A stretch of DNA of 64,000 nucleotides from Pseudomonas laurentiana. Lineage in GTDB: Bacteria > Pseudomonadota > Gammaproteobacteria > Pseudomonadales > Pseudomonadaceae. The notes below the pieces were generated by a model. That model did not search any database. It had not been told where the DNA came from and worked only from the letters and a program-made list of their open reading frames with translations. Below, piece by piece: positions 27,337 to 37,768 of this stretch (positions are counted from its first letter, which is position 1; each line of letters opens with the position of its first letter). The stretch spans positions 361,954 to 425,953 of the forward strand of contig NZ_BMQU01000001.1 of the NCBI RefSeq assembly GCF_014648275.1. Reading direction: 5' to 3'. The translations under genes and the position numbers were made by a program.

Positions 27337-27609
27337 TTATTCGGCAGGTGGAACGTAGCCTTCGGCCTTGGCGTAATCCTCGCCGGAGAAGAACTTGTCC
27401 ATCTCGCCCTGCAGGTATTTGCGGTCTTCGGCGTTCATCATGTTCAGGCGCTTCTCGTTGATCAGCATGGTCTGGTGTTTCTGCCAGTCGGCCCAGGCTT
27501 TCTGCGAGATGTGGTTGAAGATGTCTTCACCTTTGGCGCCCGGGTAAGGTTGGCGCTCCAGGCCTGGCAGTTCTTCTTTGTACTTGCGGCACATTACGGT
27601 ACGGGTCAT
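27337..27609 (-). CDS. yggX: Fe(II)-trafficking/oxidative damage protection protein YggX
   Basis: The 90-residue protein shows the YggX pattern throughout: [20 protein letters not shown], the [20 protein letters not shown] block and [19 protein letters not shown]. The single cysteine near the start (CRKYKEEL) is the conserved residue implicated in iron handling. YggX protects Fe-S proteins from oxidation, which suits its position directly after mutY, an Fe-S enzyme for oxidative DNA damage. Its start overlaps the mutY stop by four bases, so the two are coupled. Confidence 0.96.
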   Translation of the reverse strand: MTRTVMCRKYKEELPGLERQPYPGAKGEDIFNHISQKAWADWQKHQTMLINEKRLNMMNAEDRKYLQGEMDKFFSGEDYAKAEGYVPPAE

Positions 27610-28673
27610 GACGACTCTCCTGAATTCAAGGCATCGGCTGCGCGTTTGAGCAGCTTTTTCACCGGGGCGGCAAGGCCCAGGCGCGGCGGGGTGGCGAGGT
27701 TATACCAGAGCCAGTCGGCCTCGGCCACGTGCTCGCCCTGATGGCCGACGTGTACCAGCCAGGGTTCGATGGCCAACTGGAAATGGCTGAAGGTGTGGGT
27801 CAGGCCGCTCAGTGCCTGACGGCGCTCCAGGGTCAACTGATGCTGTTCGGCGAGGTCTTCAAGGTCGGCCAGGGTATCGAGCTCCGGCAGGCTCCAGAGC
27901 CCGCCCCAGAGGCCGCTGGACGGTCGGCGATAAAGCAGGATCGCGCCTTCACGGTTGGCCAGCAGGGGCATCAGCGTACTGCGTTGTGGCAGGGTTTTAC
28001 GCGGCTTGGGCAGCGGGTAGCGGGTTTCCTGGCCGAGCAGGTGTGCTTCGCAGCCGCGTTTGAGCGGGCAGAGCAGGCAACTGGGCTTGCTGCGGGTACA
28101 CAGGGTGGCGCCCAGGTCCATCATGGCCTGGGTGTAGTGGTTCACCCGGTTGTGCGGGGTAAAACGCTCGGCGGTGGCCCACAGTGCCTTGGCCACCTTT
28201 GGCTCGCCGGGGTAACCCTCCTGGGCACTGTAGCGGGCCAGTACCCGTTTCACGTTGCCGTCGAGGATCGGTGCGCGCAGGCCCATGCTGATGCTGGCAA
28301 TGGCACCGGCAGTGGACAGACCGATACCCGGCAGGTCGGTGAGCTTCTCCACGTCGCGGGGGAACTCGCCGGCGTACTGCTCGACAACGATCTTCGCGGT
28401 CTTCTGCAGGTTGCGGGCGCGGGTGTAATAGCCCAGGCCCGTCCACAGGTGCAGCACTTCGTCTTCCTCTGCTGCGGCCAGCGCCTCAACGGTCGGCAGG
28501 GCTTCCATGAAGCGCCCGAAGTAGTTGAGCACGGTGCTCACCTGGGTCTGCTGCAGCATGATTTCCGACACCCACACCCGATACGGGGTGATGCCCTGTT
28601 GCCAGGGCAGGTCGTGGCGGCCGTGTTGGTCATACCACTCCAGTACGGCACTGGAGAACTGCTCGGGACTCAT
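27606..28673 (-). CDS. mutY: Adenine DNA glycosylase MutY
   Basis: The 355-residue protein removes adenine mispaired with 8-oxoguanine. Visible are [14 protein letters not shown] with the catalytic Glu, the helix-hairpin-helix [17 protein letters not shown] followed by [11 protein letters not shown] with the catalytic Asp, and the 4Fe-4S ligand pattern C-x6-C-x2-C-x5-C ([17 protein letters not shown]). A C-terminal NUDIX-like 8-oxoG recognition domain begins near residue 230 ([19 protein letters not shown]). It is the middle gene of asmA-mutY-yggX, overlapping both neighbours by four bases, a widespread pseudomonad arrangement. Confidence 0.97.
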   Translation of the reverse strand: MSPEQFSSAVLEWYDQHGRHDLPWQQGITPYRVWVSEIMLQQTQVSTVLNYFGRFMEALPTVEALAAAEEDEVLHLWTGLGYYTRARNLQKTAKIVVEQYAGEFPRDVEKLTDLPGIGLSTAGAIASISMGLRAPILDGNVKRVLARYSAQEGYPGEPKVAKALWATAERFTPHNRVNHYTQAMMDLGATLCTRSKPSCLLCPLKRGCEAHLLGQETRYPLPKPRKTLPQRSTLMPLLANREGAILLYRRPSSGLWGGLWSLPELDTLADLEDLAEQHQLTLERRQALSGLTHTFSHFQLAIEPWLVHVGHQGEHVAEADWLWYNLATPPRLGLAAPVKKLLKRAADALNSGESS

Positions 28674-30907
28674 TGCTTGAACAGCCCCTTGAGTGCGTCT
28701 TTCAATTCTGGAGATACCTTATCGCCTAATTTTTCGTTGATCTTTTCGCCGAGTTTGTCGCCGGCCAGCTTCGCTGCCACCTTGCCCAGGCCGTCCTTGT
28801 CGACGCGGCAGGCCTTGGCGCCGAGCTCCAGTGGGCCACGGCAATGCAGGGGCCACTCAAGGCCGACGTAGCGTGCACTGACCTGGCAGGCCGGGTCGGG
28901 CATGTCGCGCTTGTCACCTTCGATGATCACACCGACGCGGTAGTCCATGCCCAGTACCCGCAGGTCGAGGTCGCCGGCACCGTTGACGGTCAGGCCGGGA
29001 ATTCGCACTTTCAGGTCTGGGTTGCTGGCCACGCCATTGCGCAATACCAGGCTGCCCTTGAGTTCTTCGAACGGGGTGTCCTTGCCGCGCGGCTCGCCAC
29101 TCAGTGCCTTGCGGTTGAGCAGGGCGATGCCTTGGCAGAGTTGCTGTTCAAGGTTGGCGTTGACCAGCACGCCGTTGTTGATGGCGAAGCTGGCGTTGCC
29201 GTTGAGGGTGTCGATCAGCGCTTTCTGGCTGTTGCCGCTGGCGGTCAGGTCGCTCGTGAGGTCGAGCAGGCCCTTGAGCGGCGGGGTGTCGTCTTCGCCC
29301 TTGATGAAGTGTTCCACCGGTACCCGGTTGATCTGCGTGCTCAAGCCGATCTGCGGGATCGCCGGGCGCACGTCGAGCTTGCCTTTGCTCTCGAAGTCGC
29401 CGTTGTACAGGCCGCCACGCAGGGTTTCCAGGGTGAGCAGGCCGCCCTGGCCGCTGGCTTTGAGGCTGGCGTCTTCGATCGGCAGTTTTTTCAGGGTCAG
29501 CACTCCGAAGTTCAGGTCGGCTTGCAGGTCGAGTTGGCGCAGGCGTTCCACGGGCAGCAGCGTGTCACTGCTCCAGGCCACTTGGGTCGGTGCGTCCGGC
29601 AGCGGCGTGGTGCCGCCACCCGCGAGTGCGCCGGCTTCCTTGCCTTTGACGTCGGCCTTGCGTGCGGCGCTGGCACTGGCGGTGCTTTCGCTTTTAGCCG
29701 GCAGGTAGCGGTCAGCATCGAACTTGTCGGCCTTGAGCTGCAGGCGCAGGGCCTGTTTGGCGAAGTCGTCGATGGCGACCCGGCCGCTGAAGGTGCTGTC
29801 GTCGAGTTTTACCGTCAGGTCTTCCAGCGCCAGGCTGGTGCTGCTGCCTTGCAGGCGGCTGGCCAGTTCGAATTTGCTCAGGGTGGTGGCGTCGGCCATC
29901 GCTGGCAGGGGGTAGCCGATGCTGTCGAGGAAGGTCCGCAGGTTGAGCTGGGCGATGGACAGGCCGCCGGTGAGTTTCGGTGTCTTGTCCAGATCGCGCA
30001 GGTCCAGTTCGCCGAGGGCGCGCAGTTGGTTGGCGGAGACCTTCAGGCTGTTCCATTCGGCCACATTGGCGGCCAGGTCAACCAGCAGCTGGCCCTGGGC
30101 GGCAAAGGTCATGGTCTTGCCCTGCAGCGGCTCGCCGGAGGCTTCACCGCTGAGTTTCATGTCTTCGAGCTGGTAGCGCTTCAGGGCGCGGTCGAAGCGC
30201 AGTTCGCCGTTCAGTTCGGTGCGGGCGCGTACGACCGGTTGGCCGACGCTGAGAAATGCGGTGAGCTTCAGAGGGATGTTGACCCCTTCATGCACCGGCC
30301 CAGTGCTTAGCTGGATGCTTTCGGCATTGAAGGTCTGGCCGTTGCGCGCATCGCTGTACTGCACGCGGGCGTTGTTGACGGTGAGGCTGTCGATGTCCAG
30401 CTTGACCGGGCGTTCGTTGGCAGGGGCCGGTGGGCTGGTTTCGCCGGGTGCCGGCGTGGCTGTGGTCGCCGGCGCAGTGGTCGTGGCTGGGGCGCTGCCT
30501 GGCAATGGCTTGCCGAAGTCTTCCCAGTTGCCATGGCCGTTTTCGTCACGGGCCAGGGTCAGGTTCAACCCTTCGACCCGGACATCGCTCATTTGCACTT
30601 CGCGGCGCAGCAAGGGCAGCACGCGCACGGAAAGGCCAAGCATCTTCAGGTCGGCGAACGGGGTTTTCGGGGCATTCAGGGTCGCGATGCTGGCGTCGTG
30701 CAGTTCCAGGCCCAGCCAGGGGAACAGGCTCCAGCCGATGTCGCCGTTGAGGGTCAGCTCAATGTTGGCCTTGTCGCGAGCCAGCTGGCGAATCTCGTCT
30801 TTGTAGTCGTTGGGATCGAAGAGGTGGGTCAGGGCGAAGCCCAAAGCCACAATGATCAGCAACAACCCGAGAAGTACCAGCCCCAGGATTTTGCCGAACG
30901 CTTTCAT
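28670..30907 (-). CDS. asmA: AsmA family protein
   Basis: The 745-residue protein begins with one membrane anchor (ILGLVLLGLLLIIVALGFAL) followed by the AsmA signature FDPNDYKDEIRQLARDKANI and DIGWSLFPWLGLELHDASI. The rest is predicted as long beta-rich repeats, with a Pro/Ala/Thr linker near residues 135-165 (ATTTAPATTATPAPGETSPP), and a C-terminal AsmA domain (GNASFAINNGVLVNANLEQQ). AsmA-like proteins bridge the periplasm and are linked to phospholipid transport and outer-membrane biogenesis. Its stop overlaps the mutY start by four bases, making it the head of the operon. Confidence 0.92.
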   Translation of the reverse strand: MKAFGKILGLVLLGLLLIIVALGFALTHLFDPNDYKDEIRQLARDKANIELTLNGDIGWSLFPWLGLELHDASIATLNAPKTPFADLKMLGLSVRVLPLLRREVQMSDVRVEGLNLTLARDENGHGNWEDFGKPLPGSAPATTTAPATTATPAPGETSPPAPANERPVKLDIDSLTVNNARVQYSDARNGQTFNAESIQLSTGPVHEGVNIPLKLTAFLSVGQPVVRARTELNGELRFDRALKRYQLEDMKLSGEASGEPLQGKTMTFAAQGQLLVDLAANVAEWNSLKVSANQLRALGELDLRDLDKTPKLTGGLSIAQLNLRTFLDSIGYPLPAMADATTLSKFELASRLQGSSTSLALEDLTVKLDDSTFSGRVAIDDFAKQALRLQLKADKFDADRYLPAKSESTASASAARKADVKGKEAGALAGGGTTPLPDAPTQVAWSSDTLLPVERLRQLDLQADLNFGVLTLKKLPIEDASLKASGQGGLLTLETLRGGLYNGDFESKGKLDVRPAIPQIGLSTQINRVPVEHFIKGEDDTPPLKGLLDLTSDLTASGNSQKALIDTLNGNASFAINNGVLVNANLEQQLCQGIALLNRKALSGEPRGKDTPFEELKGSLVLRNGVASNPDLKVRIPGLTVNGAGDLDLRVLGMDYRVGVIIEGDKRDMPDPACQVSARYVGLEWPLHCRGPLELGAKACRVDKDGLGKVAAKLAGDKLGEKINEKLGDKVSPELKDALKGLFKQ

Positions 30908-30998
30908 GGGCGAGTCCTTGTAGTCCGATTTTTAGAAAATTCAGCCGCAGAGTATAGCGCTGCGAGTTTGGTTGCCGGTTTAAGTGCTCGCGCCGGCA

Positions 30999-31406
30999 TT
31001 ACGCGGTTGGGGACAGCTCCAGCGCCAGGTGCAGTTGGCTTGCCAGTGCCTGCATGGCCGCGCACTCGGTCGTGGCCTGCAGGCGCAGAGGTTGCCCGGC
31101 TTCGTGGGCCATTCGCTGTGCTTCGCTGACCAGTCGCAGGCCCACACCGCGTCGACGCGTCACACTGCGCACGCACAGGTGCGACAGGCGCCAGGTGTGA
31201 TCCTGAGTGGTAAGGCGGGCAGCGCCTAGCAGGCGATCGTTGAACCGCGCAGCAATCAGGCTGCCGTCGGCCAAGGCTGCGGCCAGCCAGGCTTCGGCGG
31301 CTTCGCCAGGGGCGAACAGCTCGGCAGGTGCATCGGCGTAGATCTTCGCCAGGTCCAGTCGGTCTTGATGGCTTGGTGTACGCACGGCTTCGACAACGAC
31401 AGGCAT
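30999..31406 (-). CDS. GNAT-type acetyl-CoA-sensor protein (PanZ/PanM-like)
   Basis: The 135-residue protein is a compact GNAT fold: substrate strand FNDRLLGAARLTTQDHTW, and the acetyl-CoA loop VRSVTRRRGVGLRLVSEAQ in the Q/R-x-x-G-x-G/A position. Size and the start motif (DLAKIYADAPAELF) resemble PanM/PanZ, which promotes maturation of aspartate decarboxylase PanD and senses acetyl-CoA. No panD is adjacent, so this is by family resemblance only; a different small acetyltransferase remains possible. It lies 91 bases upstream of asmA in the same orientation. Confidence 0.75.
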   Translation of the reverse strand: MPVVVEAVRTPSHQDRLDLAKIYADAPAELFAPGEAAEAWLAAALADGSLIAARFNDRLLGAARLTTQDHTWRLSHLCVRSVTRRRGVGLRLVSEAQRMAHEAGQPLRLQATTECAAMQALASQLHLALELSPTA

Positions 31407-31629
31407 GTAGGTTCCTCGTTACAGGTCAGGTAGCTAGAAAAGGACGATATCAGATTGCTTTCAGTGAGCCCGGCAAATGGTACCCTTTCGCGGTTTTCAG
31501 GTACCTGTGTAGCGTTTTGCCGCATTTTACTGATTGCCTGCCGCTGGAACGTTCGCTGTCCGCGTGCGCCAAGGTCGAGGGTGGATGTGGGGCCTGCGAA
31601 CCGTCCAGATCGATAAGGGAAAACAATAA

Positions 31630-33288
31630 ATGAGCAGCATTACGGCAGGTGCGATTGTTCCTGCACCGAGCTTTTTGTCCAAGGAGCGCATCATCGCCCA
31701 GCCGGGCTTCAACCGCTGGCTGGTGCCGCCGGCAGCCTTGGCGATCCACCTGTGTATCGGCATGGCCTACGGCTTTTCGGTGTTCTGGTTGCCGCTGTCC
31801 AAGGCCATCGGTATCAGTGCGCCGGTTGCCTGCTCGGCAGACATGAGCTTTCTGACCCAGGCGTTTTCCTCGAGCTGTGACTGGCCGATCTCCATGCTGG
31901 GCTGGATCTACACGCTGTTTTTCATTTTTCTCGGCTGTTCGGCCGCGATCTGGGGTGGTTGGCTTGAGCATGCCGGCCCTCGCAAGGCCGGCGTGGTATC
32001 AGCGCTGTGCTGGTGCGGCGGCCTGCTGATTTCGGCGTTGGGTGTGTACACCCATCAACTGTGGCTGATGTGGCTGGGGTCCGGGGTGATTGGCGGTATT
32101 GGCCTGGGCCTGGGGTATATCTCGCCGGTGTCGACGCTGATCAAGTGGTTCCCGGACAAACGTGGCATGGCCACCGGTATGGCGATCATGGGCTTTGGTG
32201 GCGGGGCCATGGTCGGTGCGCCGCTTGCAGCGGCACTGATGAACCACTTCGCCAGTCCTGAGGGTGTTGGCGTCTGGCAGAGCTTTGTGGTGATGGCGGC
32301 GATTTACTTCGTCTTCATGATCGGCGGCGCGCTGGCCTACCGCGTACCGCCCTCCGGCTGGAAGCCTGAAGGCTGGGTCGCACCGCAGAAAAAAGCCAGC
32401 AATACGATGATTACCCATCGCCATGTGCATGTCAGCGTGGCCTGGAAAACCCCGCAGTTTGCCTTGGTCTGGCTGGTGCTGTGCCTGAACGTGTCGGCCG
32501 GTATCGGTATCCTCGGCATGGCCTCGCCGCTGCTGCAGGAGGTGTTTGCCGGGAAGTTGCTGGGGAACGACCTGCGTTTCAGCGAGCTGAATGCTGTGCA
32601 GTTGAATCAGATCGCTGCGATTGCCGCTGGTTTTACCGGCTTGCTCAGCCTGTTCAATATTGGCGGGCGGTTCTTCTGGGCCTCGTTCTCTGACTACATT
32701 GGCCGCAAGAACACCTATTTTGCCTTTTTCGCGCTGGGCTTCGCCCTGTATGCGCTGGTGCCGAACATGGGGCACCTGGGCAACGTGGTCCTGTTCGTGG
32801 CGGCGTTCTGCATCATCCTCTCCATGTACGGCGGTGGCTTTGCCACAGTACCGGCCTACCTGGCCGACCTGTTCGGCACGCACATGGTCGGTGCAATCCA
32901 TGGTCGCCTGCTGACGGCCTGGGCGGCGGCGGGGGTGCTGGGGCCCGTGCTGGTCAACTACCTGCGTGAGTACCAGTTGAGCATTGGGGTCGAGCGGGCG
33001 GCTGCCTATGACATCACCTTGTACATCCTGGCCGGCTTGCTGGTGCTGGGCTTTATCTGCAATGCCCTGGTGCGCCCGGTGGCCGATAAGCACTTCATGA
33101 CCGACGAACAACTGGCCGCCGAGGAAAAACGTTCGCAGGCCAACACCATCACCAGTGCCAAGGAGCTGGAATGGCACGCTTCTGCGGCGAGCATGCCGCT
33201 GGTGCTGGCGGCCTGGCTGGTGGTGGGCGTTCCGCTGGCCTGGGGCGTCTGGGCGACGCTGCAGAAGACTGCGGCGCTGTTCCATTAA
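31630..33288 (+). CDS. MFS transporter of the oxalate/formate antiporter (OFA) type
   Basis: The 552-residue membrane protein has 12 predicted helices. OFA traits include IHLCIGMAYGFSVFWLPLSK, MLGWIYTLFFIFLGCSAAIW, GIGLGLGYISPVSTLIKWFP followed by DKRGMATGMAIMGFGGG, and RFFWASFSDYIGRKNTYFAF. The family exchanges or imports small carboxylates such as oxalate/formate or pyruvate; the substrate is unknown. A long loop between helices 2 and 3 (APVACSADMSFLTQAFSSSC) carries two cysteines. GATAAGGGA precedes the ATG. It is monocistronic, upstream of the his cluster. Confidence 0.88.
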   Translation: MSSITAGAIVPAPSFLSKERIIAQPGFNRWLVPPAALAIHLCIGMAYGFSVFWLPLSKAIGISAPVACSADMSFLTQAFSSSCDWPISMLGWIYTLFFIFLGCSAAIWGGWLEHAGPRKAGVVSALCWCGGLLISALGVYTHQLWLMWLGSGVIGGIGLGLGYISPVSTLIKWFPDKRGMATGMAIMGFGGGAMVGAPLAAALMNHFASPEGVGVWQSFVVMAAIYFVFMIGGALAYRVPPSGWKPEGWVAPQKKASNTMITHRHVHVSVAWKTPQFALVWLVLCLNVSAGIGILGMASPLLQEVFAGKLLGNDLRFSELNAVQLNQIAAIAAGFTGLLSLFNIGGRFFWASFSDYIGRKNTYFAFFALGFALYALVPNMGHLGNVVLFVAAFCIILSMYGGGFATVPAYLADLFGTHMVGAIHGRLLTAWAAAGVLGPVLVNYLREYQLSIGVERAAAYDITLYILAGLLVLGFICNALVRPVADKHFMTDEQLAAEEKRSQANTITSAKELEWHASAASMPLVLAAWLVVGVPLAWGVWATLQKTAALFH

Positions 33289-33474
33289 GCCGTTTGCCGG
33301 CAGGGCAGGCACCTACGGGCATGTACAATGACTGTCAGGCGTCAGCCTTGTTGGCGATCAGGCCCCGCGCAGGCAGGCAGAAATTCCCTGCCATGCGTCA
33401 TGTTCGTTTCAAGCCGAGCGTATCTGGGCCTATAATGGTCGCCTTTTTCGCCCAATGATTTCGCGGAGCAGGTG

Positions 33475-34068
33475 ATGGTCGAACGTAAGGCTTCCGTCGA
33501 GCGCAATACTCTGGAAACCCAGATCAAGGCCTCGATCAACCTGGATGGCAGTGGCAAGGCCCGATTCGATATCGGTGTCCCCTTCTTGGAACATATGCTC
33601 GACCAGATCGCCCGACATGGGCTGATCGACCTGGACATCGAGTGCAAGGGCGACCTGCATATCGACGACCACCATACGGTCGAGGACGTCGGTATCACCC
33701 TGGGCCAGGCGTTCAGCCAGGCAATCGGCGACAAGAAAGGCATTCGTCGTTACGGCCACGCCTACGTGCCGCTCGATGAAGCCCTGTCGCGTGTGGTCAT
33801 CGACTTCTCGGGTCGTCCAGGCCTGCAGATGCACGTGCCGTACACCCGTGCTTCGGTCGGTGGCTTCGATGTCGACCTGTTCCAGGAGTTCTTCCAGGGC
33901 TTCGTCAACCACGCCAACGTCACGCTGCACATCGACAACCTGCGTGGGCACAACACCCACCACCAGATCGAGACAGTGTTCAAGGCCTTCGGCCGTGCCC
34001 TGCGCATGGCGGTAGAGCTGGACGAGCGCATGGCTGGCCAGATGCCTTCCACCAAGGGTTGCTTGTAA
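33475..34068 (+). CDS. hisB: Imidazoleglycerol-phosphate dehydratase
   Basis: The monofunctional 197-residue HisB catalyses the sixth step of histidine biosynthesis. Two metal-binding histidine motifs are visible: [10 protein letters not shown] and [17 protein letters not shown]. The ATG at 33475 is preferred over the overlapping GTG at 33472 because GGAG is spaced six bases from it. It heads the cluster hisB-hisH-DUF2164-hisA-hisF; the stop and hisH start overlap as TAATG. Confidence 0.97.
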   Translation: MVERKASVERNTLETQIKASINLDGSGKARFDIGVPFLEHMLDQIARHGLIDLDIECKGDLHIDDHHTVEDVGITLGQAFSQAIGDKKGIRRYGHAYVPLDEALSRVVIDFSGRPGLQMHVPYTRASVGGFDVDLFQEFFQGFVNHANVTLHIDNLRGHNTHHQIETVFKAFGRALRMAVELDERMAGQMPSTKGCL

Positions 34069-34706
34069 TGCAGACCGTTGCCGTTATCGACTATGGCATG
34101 GGCAACCTGCACTCGGTGGCCAAGGCCCTGGAGCACGTTGGCGCTGGCAAGGTACTGATCACCAGCGACGCTGCGGTCATCCGCGAGGCTGACCGTGTGG
34201 TGTTTCCCGGCGTAGGCGCAATTCGCGACTGCATGGCCGAGATCCGCCGCCTGGGCTTCGACACCCTGGTGCAGGAAGTCAGCCAGGACCGTCCTTTCCT
34301 CGGCATCTGCGTGGGCATGCAAGCCCTGCTGGAGCACAGCGAAGAGAACGACGGCGTCGACTGCATTGGCATGTTCCAGGGCAATGTGCGCTTTTTCGGC
34401 AAGGACCTGCACGAAGACGGCGAACACCTGAAAGTGCCGCACATGGGTTGGAACGAAGTCGAGCAGACGATCGACCACCCGCTGTGGCACAACATTCCGG
34501 ACCTGGCGCGCTTCTACTTTGTCCACAGCTACTACGTCACGGCTGGCAAGGCCGTGCAGGTGGTTGGCCGTGGCCACTACGGTGTCGATTTCGCCGCAGC
34601 GCTGGCCGACGGTTCACGTTTCGCCGTGCAGTTCCACCCGGAGAAAAGCCATACCCATGGCCTGCAGCTGCTGCAGAACTTCGCGGCCTGGGACGGGCGC
34701 TGGTAA
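34068..34706 (+). CDS. hisH: Imidazole glycerol phosphate synthase, glutaminase subunit
   Basis: The 212-residue class I glutamine amidotransferase supplies ammonia to HisF. The catalytic triad is Cys81 ([12 protein letters not shown]) with His190 and Glu192 (VQFHPEKSH). The first residues ([17 protein letters not shown]) are typical. It overlaps hisB and the following DUF2164 gene by single-base TAATG junctions. Confidence 0.97.
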   Translation: MQTVAVIDYGMGNLHSVAKALEHVGAGKVLITSDAAVIREADRVVFPGVGAIRDCMAEIRRLGFDTLVQEVSQDRPFLGICVGMQALLEHSEENDGVDCIGMFQGNVRFFGKDLHEDGEHLKVPHMGWNEVEQTIDHPLWHNIPDLARFYFVHSYYVTAGKAVQVVGRGHYGVDFAAALADGSRFAVQFHPEKSHTHGLQLLQNFAAWDGRW

Positions 34707-34966
34707 TGAGCAAGGCCAGGAGCAAGGCCCCGATCCTGACGCTGGCGCCCGAACAGGAGCGCGAAGCGTTGGACGTACTCAAGCGCTTTCTCGAAGACCG
34801 TTTCGAGCTGCAATTGGGTTCCTTCGAGGTGGCCGAGGTCCTGGACCTGTTCAGCAAAGAGATTGCGCCACACTACTACAACAGGGCGATTGCCGATGTT
34901 CAGCTGCACCTCAAGGAGCGGTTCGAGAGCATCGAAAGCGACCTGTGGGCGCTCGAGAAGAACTGA
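34706..34966 (+). CDS. DUF2164 family protein
   Basis: The 86-residue protein (APILTLAPEQEREALDVL, HYYNRAIADVQLHLKERF) matches DUF2164, a small helical family of unknown function. It begins inside the hisH stop (TAATG) and ends 42 bases before hisA, so it is embedded in the histidine operon, an arrangement typical of Pseudomonas. Conservation of position suggests a link to HisH/HisF assembly or regulation, but nothing in the sequence proves it. Confidence 0.88.
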   Translation: MSKARSKAPILTLAPEQEREALDVLKRFLEDRFELQLGSFEVAEVLDLFSKEIAPHYYNRAIADVQLHLKERFESIESDLWALEKN

Positions 34967-35008
34967 CTTCCCGAGCATCGCTGTTTACCGATTAGACAGG
35001 TTTTCCAG

Positions 35009-35746
35009 ATGCTGATTATTCCCGCTATCGATCTCAAGGACGGTGCTTGCGTACGTCTGCGCCAAGGCCGCATGGAAGATTCCACGGTGTTTTCCGATGA
35101 CCCGGTGAGCATGGCCGCCAAATGGGTTGAAGGTGGCTGCCGGCGCCTGCATCTGGTCGATCTGAATGGTGCCTTCGAAGGCCAGCCGGTCAACGGCGAA
35201 GTGGTCACCGCGATCGCCAAGCGCTACCCGAACCTGCCGATCCAGATCGGCGGCGGCATTCGTTCGCTGGAAACCATCGAGCACTACGTCAAGGCGGGCG
35301 TGAGCTACGTGATCATCGGCACCAAGGCCGTCAAAGAGCCTGAGTTCGTGGCCGAAGCCTGCCGCGCCTTCCCAGGCAAGGTCATCGTTGGCCTGGACGC
35401 CAAGGACGGCTTCGTCGCCACCGACGGCTGGGCTGAAGTCAGCTCGGTGCAGGTCATCGACCTGGCCAAGCGTTTCGAAGCCGACGGCGTCTCGGCCATC
35501 GTCTACACCGACATCGCCAAAGACGGCATGATGCAGGGCTGTAACGTACCGTTCACCGCCGCCCTGGCCGCGGCCACCAAGATCCCGGTGATCGCTTCCG
35601 GTGGCATCCACAACCTGGGTGACATCAAGGCCCTGCTCGATGCCAAGGCTCCGGGGATCATCGGCGCCATCACGGGCCGGGCGATCTATGAAGGCACCCT
35701 GGATGTCGCCGAGGCACAAGCCTTCTGCGACAGCTACCAAGGCTGA
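35009..35746 (+). CDS. hisA: Phosphoribosylformimino-5-aminoimidazole carboxamide ribotide isomerase
   Basis: The 245-residue TIM barrel catalyses the Amadori-type isomerisation before HisF. The two-fold repeated half-barrel motifs are visible: [15 protein letters not shown] with catalytic Asp8 and [18 protein letters not shown] with the C-terminal phosphate site; the second catalytic Asp lies in [13 protein letters not shown]. It is followed after 10 bases by hisF. Confidence 0.97.
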   Translation: MLIIPAIDLKDGACVRLRQGRMEDSTVFSDDPVSMAAKWVEGGCRRLHLVDLNGAFEGQPVNGEVVTAIAKRYPNLPIQIGGGIRSLETIEHYVKAGVSYVIIGTKAVKEPEFVAEACRAFPGKVIVGLDAKDGFVATDGWAEVSSVQVIDLAKRFEADGVSAIVYTDIAKDGMMQGCNVPFTAALAAATKIPVIASGGIHNLGDIKALLDAKAPGIIGAITGRAIYEGTLDVAEAQAFCDSYQG

Positions 35747-35756
35747 GGAGAACGCC

Positions 35757-36527
35757 ATGGCGCTGGCCAAACGCATTATCCCTTGCCTGGACGTCGATAA
35801 CGGTCGTGTGGTCAAGGGCGTCAAGTTCGAGAACATTCGCGATGCCGGTGACCCGGTGGAAATCGCTCGGCGCTACGATGAGCAAGGCGCCGACGAGATC
35901 ACGTTCCTCGACATCACGGCCAGCGTCGATGGCCGTGACACCACCCTGCACACGGTTGAACGCATGGCCAGCCAGGTGTTCATCCCGCTGACCGTTGGCG
36001 GTGGCGTGCGCACGGTGCAGGATATCCGCAACCTGCTCAATGCCGGTGCCGACAAGGTGTCGATCAACACGGCGGCGGTGTTCAACCCTGAGTTCGTTGG
36101 CGAAGCGGCCGCGCATTTCGGTTCGCAGTGCATCGTCGTCGCCATCGACGCCAAGAAGGTTTCGGCACCGGGCGAGGCCCCGCGCTGGGAAATCTTCACC
36201 CACGGCGGGCGTAAGCCTACCGGGTTGGATGCGGTGGAGTGGGCGAAGAAGATGGAAGGCCTGGGTGCCGGTGAGATTCTCCTGACCAGCATGGACCAGG
36301 ACGGCATGAAGAGCGGTTTTGACCTGGGTGTTACCCGGGCCATCAGCGATGCCTTGGGTATTCCGGTGATCGCCTCGGGCGGTGTCGGTAACCTGCAGCA
36401 CCTGGCGGACGGCATTCTTGAAGGTCACGCCAGCGCCGTACTGGCCGCGAGTATCTTCCACTTCGGTGAGTACACCGTGCCGGAAGCGAAGGCCTATATG
36501 GCCCAGCGCGGTATCGTCGTTCGCTGA
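35757..36527 (+). CDS. hisF: Imidazole glycerol phosphate synthase, cyclase subunit
   Basis: The start at 35757 ([20 protein letters not shown]) has GAGGAG nine bases upstream and gives 256 residues. Catalytic Asp11 lies in CLDVDNGR and the second Asp in [13 protein letters not shown]. HisF closes the imidazole ring with ammonia from HisH, yielding IGP and AICAR. It is the last his gene of this cluster; a REP hairpin separates it from the convergent cbcXWV operon. Confidence 0.97.
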   Translation: MALAKRIIPCLDVDNGRVVKGVKFENIRDAGDPVEIARRYDEQGADEITFLDITASVDGRDTTLHTVERMASQVFIPLTVGGGVRTVQDIRNLLNAGADKVSINTAAVFNPEFVGEAAAHFGSQCIVVAIDAKKVSAPGEAPRWEIFTHGGRKPTGLDAVEWAKKMEGLGAGEILLTSMDQDGMKSGFDLGVTRAISDALGIPVIASGGVGNLQHLADGILEGHASAVLAASIFHFGEYTVPEAKAYMAQRGIVVR

Positions 36528-36538
36528 CAGTCCTCTTT

Positions 36539-36582
36539 CGCGGGCAAGCCCGCTCCCACAGGTGGGAGCGGGCTTGACCGCG
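36539..36582. repeat. REP-like hairpin between convergent hisF and cbcV
   Basis: Two 21-base arms (36539-36559 and 36562-36582) pair almost perfectly with only two bases between them. It sits exactly between two convergent operons and may serve as a shared 3' end. Confidence 0.8.
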
Positions 36583-36589
36583 ATAGCGT

Positions 36590-37768
36590 TTACCCCAGGG
36601 TTTTGCCCAGCAGGGCGTGATACAGCTCGCTGTCGCCCAGGATACCCACCACGCGGTTGCCTTCCTGCAGGACCAGTTTGTTGCCGGTCTGGTAACGAAT
36701 CTGCAGCGCTTCGCGCATGCCGATGCCAGCACTGACCAGGGTCGGCCGGCGACCCAAACCTTCCACCGCCTGACCTGGCATCCAGTTTTGCAAGTCCAGC
36801 CCGTTCACGCCCTGGCGCGCGCCTTTGATGGTGTTGCCTTCGGCCAGGTCCAGCCACGAGTCGACACTTGGGTCTATGCAGACCGAGCCGTTGATCCGCT
36901 TGCACTTGTCCAGGGTACGCATCAGGCTGCGGCCGCAGAGGACGTTGAGCGGGTTGGTGTGGGCGACGAAGGTGCGCACGTAGTCGTCCGCCGGGTTGAG
37001 GACGATCTCCTCGGGCTTGCTGTACTGAATGATCCGGCCGTCTTTCATGATGGCGATGCGGCTGCCCAGTTTCAGGGCTTCATCCAGGTCGTGGCTGACG
37101 AACACGATGGTCTTGCTCAGCTTGCGTTGCAGTTCCAGCAATTCGTCCTGCAGGCCTTGGCGGATCAGTGGGTCGAGGGCCGAGAAGGGTTCATCCATCA
37201 GCAGGATGTCGGCGTCCATGGCCAGCGCGCGGGCCAGGCCTACACGCTGCTGCATGCCACCGGAGAGCTCGTCGGGCTTCTTGTTGCGCCACTGGGTCAG
37301 GCCGACCAGCTCCAGTTTTTCGTCCACCAGCCGACGTCGTTCATCGGCAGGGCGGCCCTGCATTTCCAGGCCGAAGCTGATGTTTTCGCGCACGGTCAGC
37401 CAAGGCATCAGGGCGAACTTCTGGAACACCATGGCGATGCGCTTGGTGCGCATCATCTTCAGTTCAGCCGGGGTGCAGGAGGCGATGTTGATCTGCGAGC
37501 CTTCGTGTTCGACGAACAGCTTGCCACGGCTGACCGTGTTCAGGCCGTTGATGCAGCGCAGCAAGCTCGACTTGCCTGAGCCGGACAGGCCCATCAGCAC
37601 GCAGATCTCGCCTTTGTTGATCTCCAGGCTGGCTTTTTCCACACCGACCACCAGGCCGGTCTTCTTCAGGATCTGTTCGCGCGTGAAGCCTTGGTCCAGC
37701 AGGCTCAGGGCCTCACGCGGTGATTTGGAGAAGATAACGTCTACCTCGTCGAAGCGAATGATACTCAT
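36590..37768 (-). CDS. cbcV: Choline ABC transporter ATPase CbcV
   Basis: The 392-residue ATPase belongs to the ProV/OpuAA group. Walker A is GLSGSGKSS (residues 60-68), the signature is LSGGMQQRVGLARAL, Walker B ADILLMDEPFSALD and the H-loop FVSHDLDEALKL. The ~110-residue C-terminal part is a CBS-like regulatory region, as in betaine and carnitine transporters. It follows cbcW with a four-base overlap. With CbcW and CbcX it forms an importer used in Pseudomonas for choline, and with alternative binding proteins for betaine and carnitine. Confidence 0.93.
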   Translation of the reverse strand: MSIIRFDEVDVIFSKSPREALSLLDQGFTREQILKKTGLVVGVEKASLEINKGEICVLMGLSGSGKSSLLRCINGLNTVSRGKLFVEHEGSQINIASCTPAELKMMRTKRIAMVFQKFALMPWLTVRENISFGLEMQGRPADERRRLVDEKLELVGLTQWRNKKPDELSGGMQQRVGLARALAMDADILLMDEPFSALDPLIRQGLQDELLELQRKLSKTIVFVSHDLDEALKLGSRIAIMKDGRIIQYSKPEEIVLNPADDYVRTFVAHTNPLNVLCGRSLMRTLDKCKRINGSVCIDPSVDSWLDLAEGNTIKGARQGVNGLDLQNWMPGQAVEGLGRRPTLVSAGIGMREALQIRYQTGNKLVLQEGNRVVGILGDSELYHALLGKTLG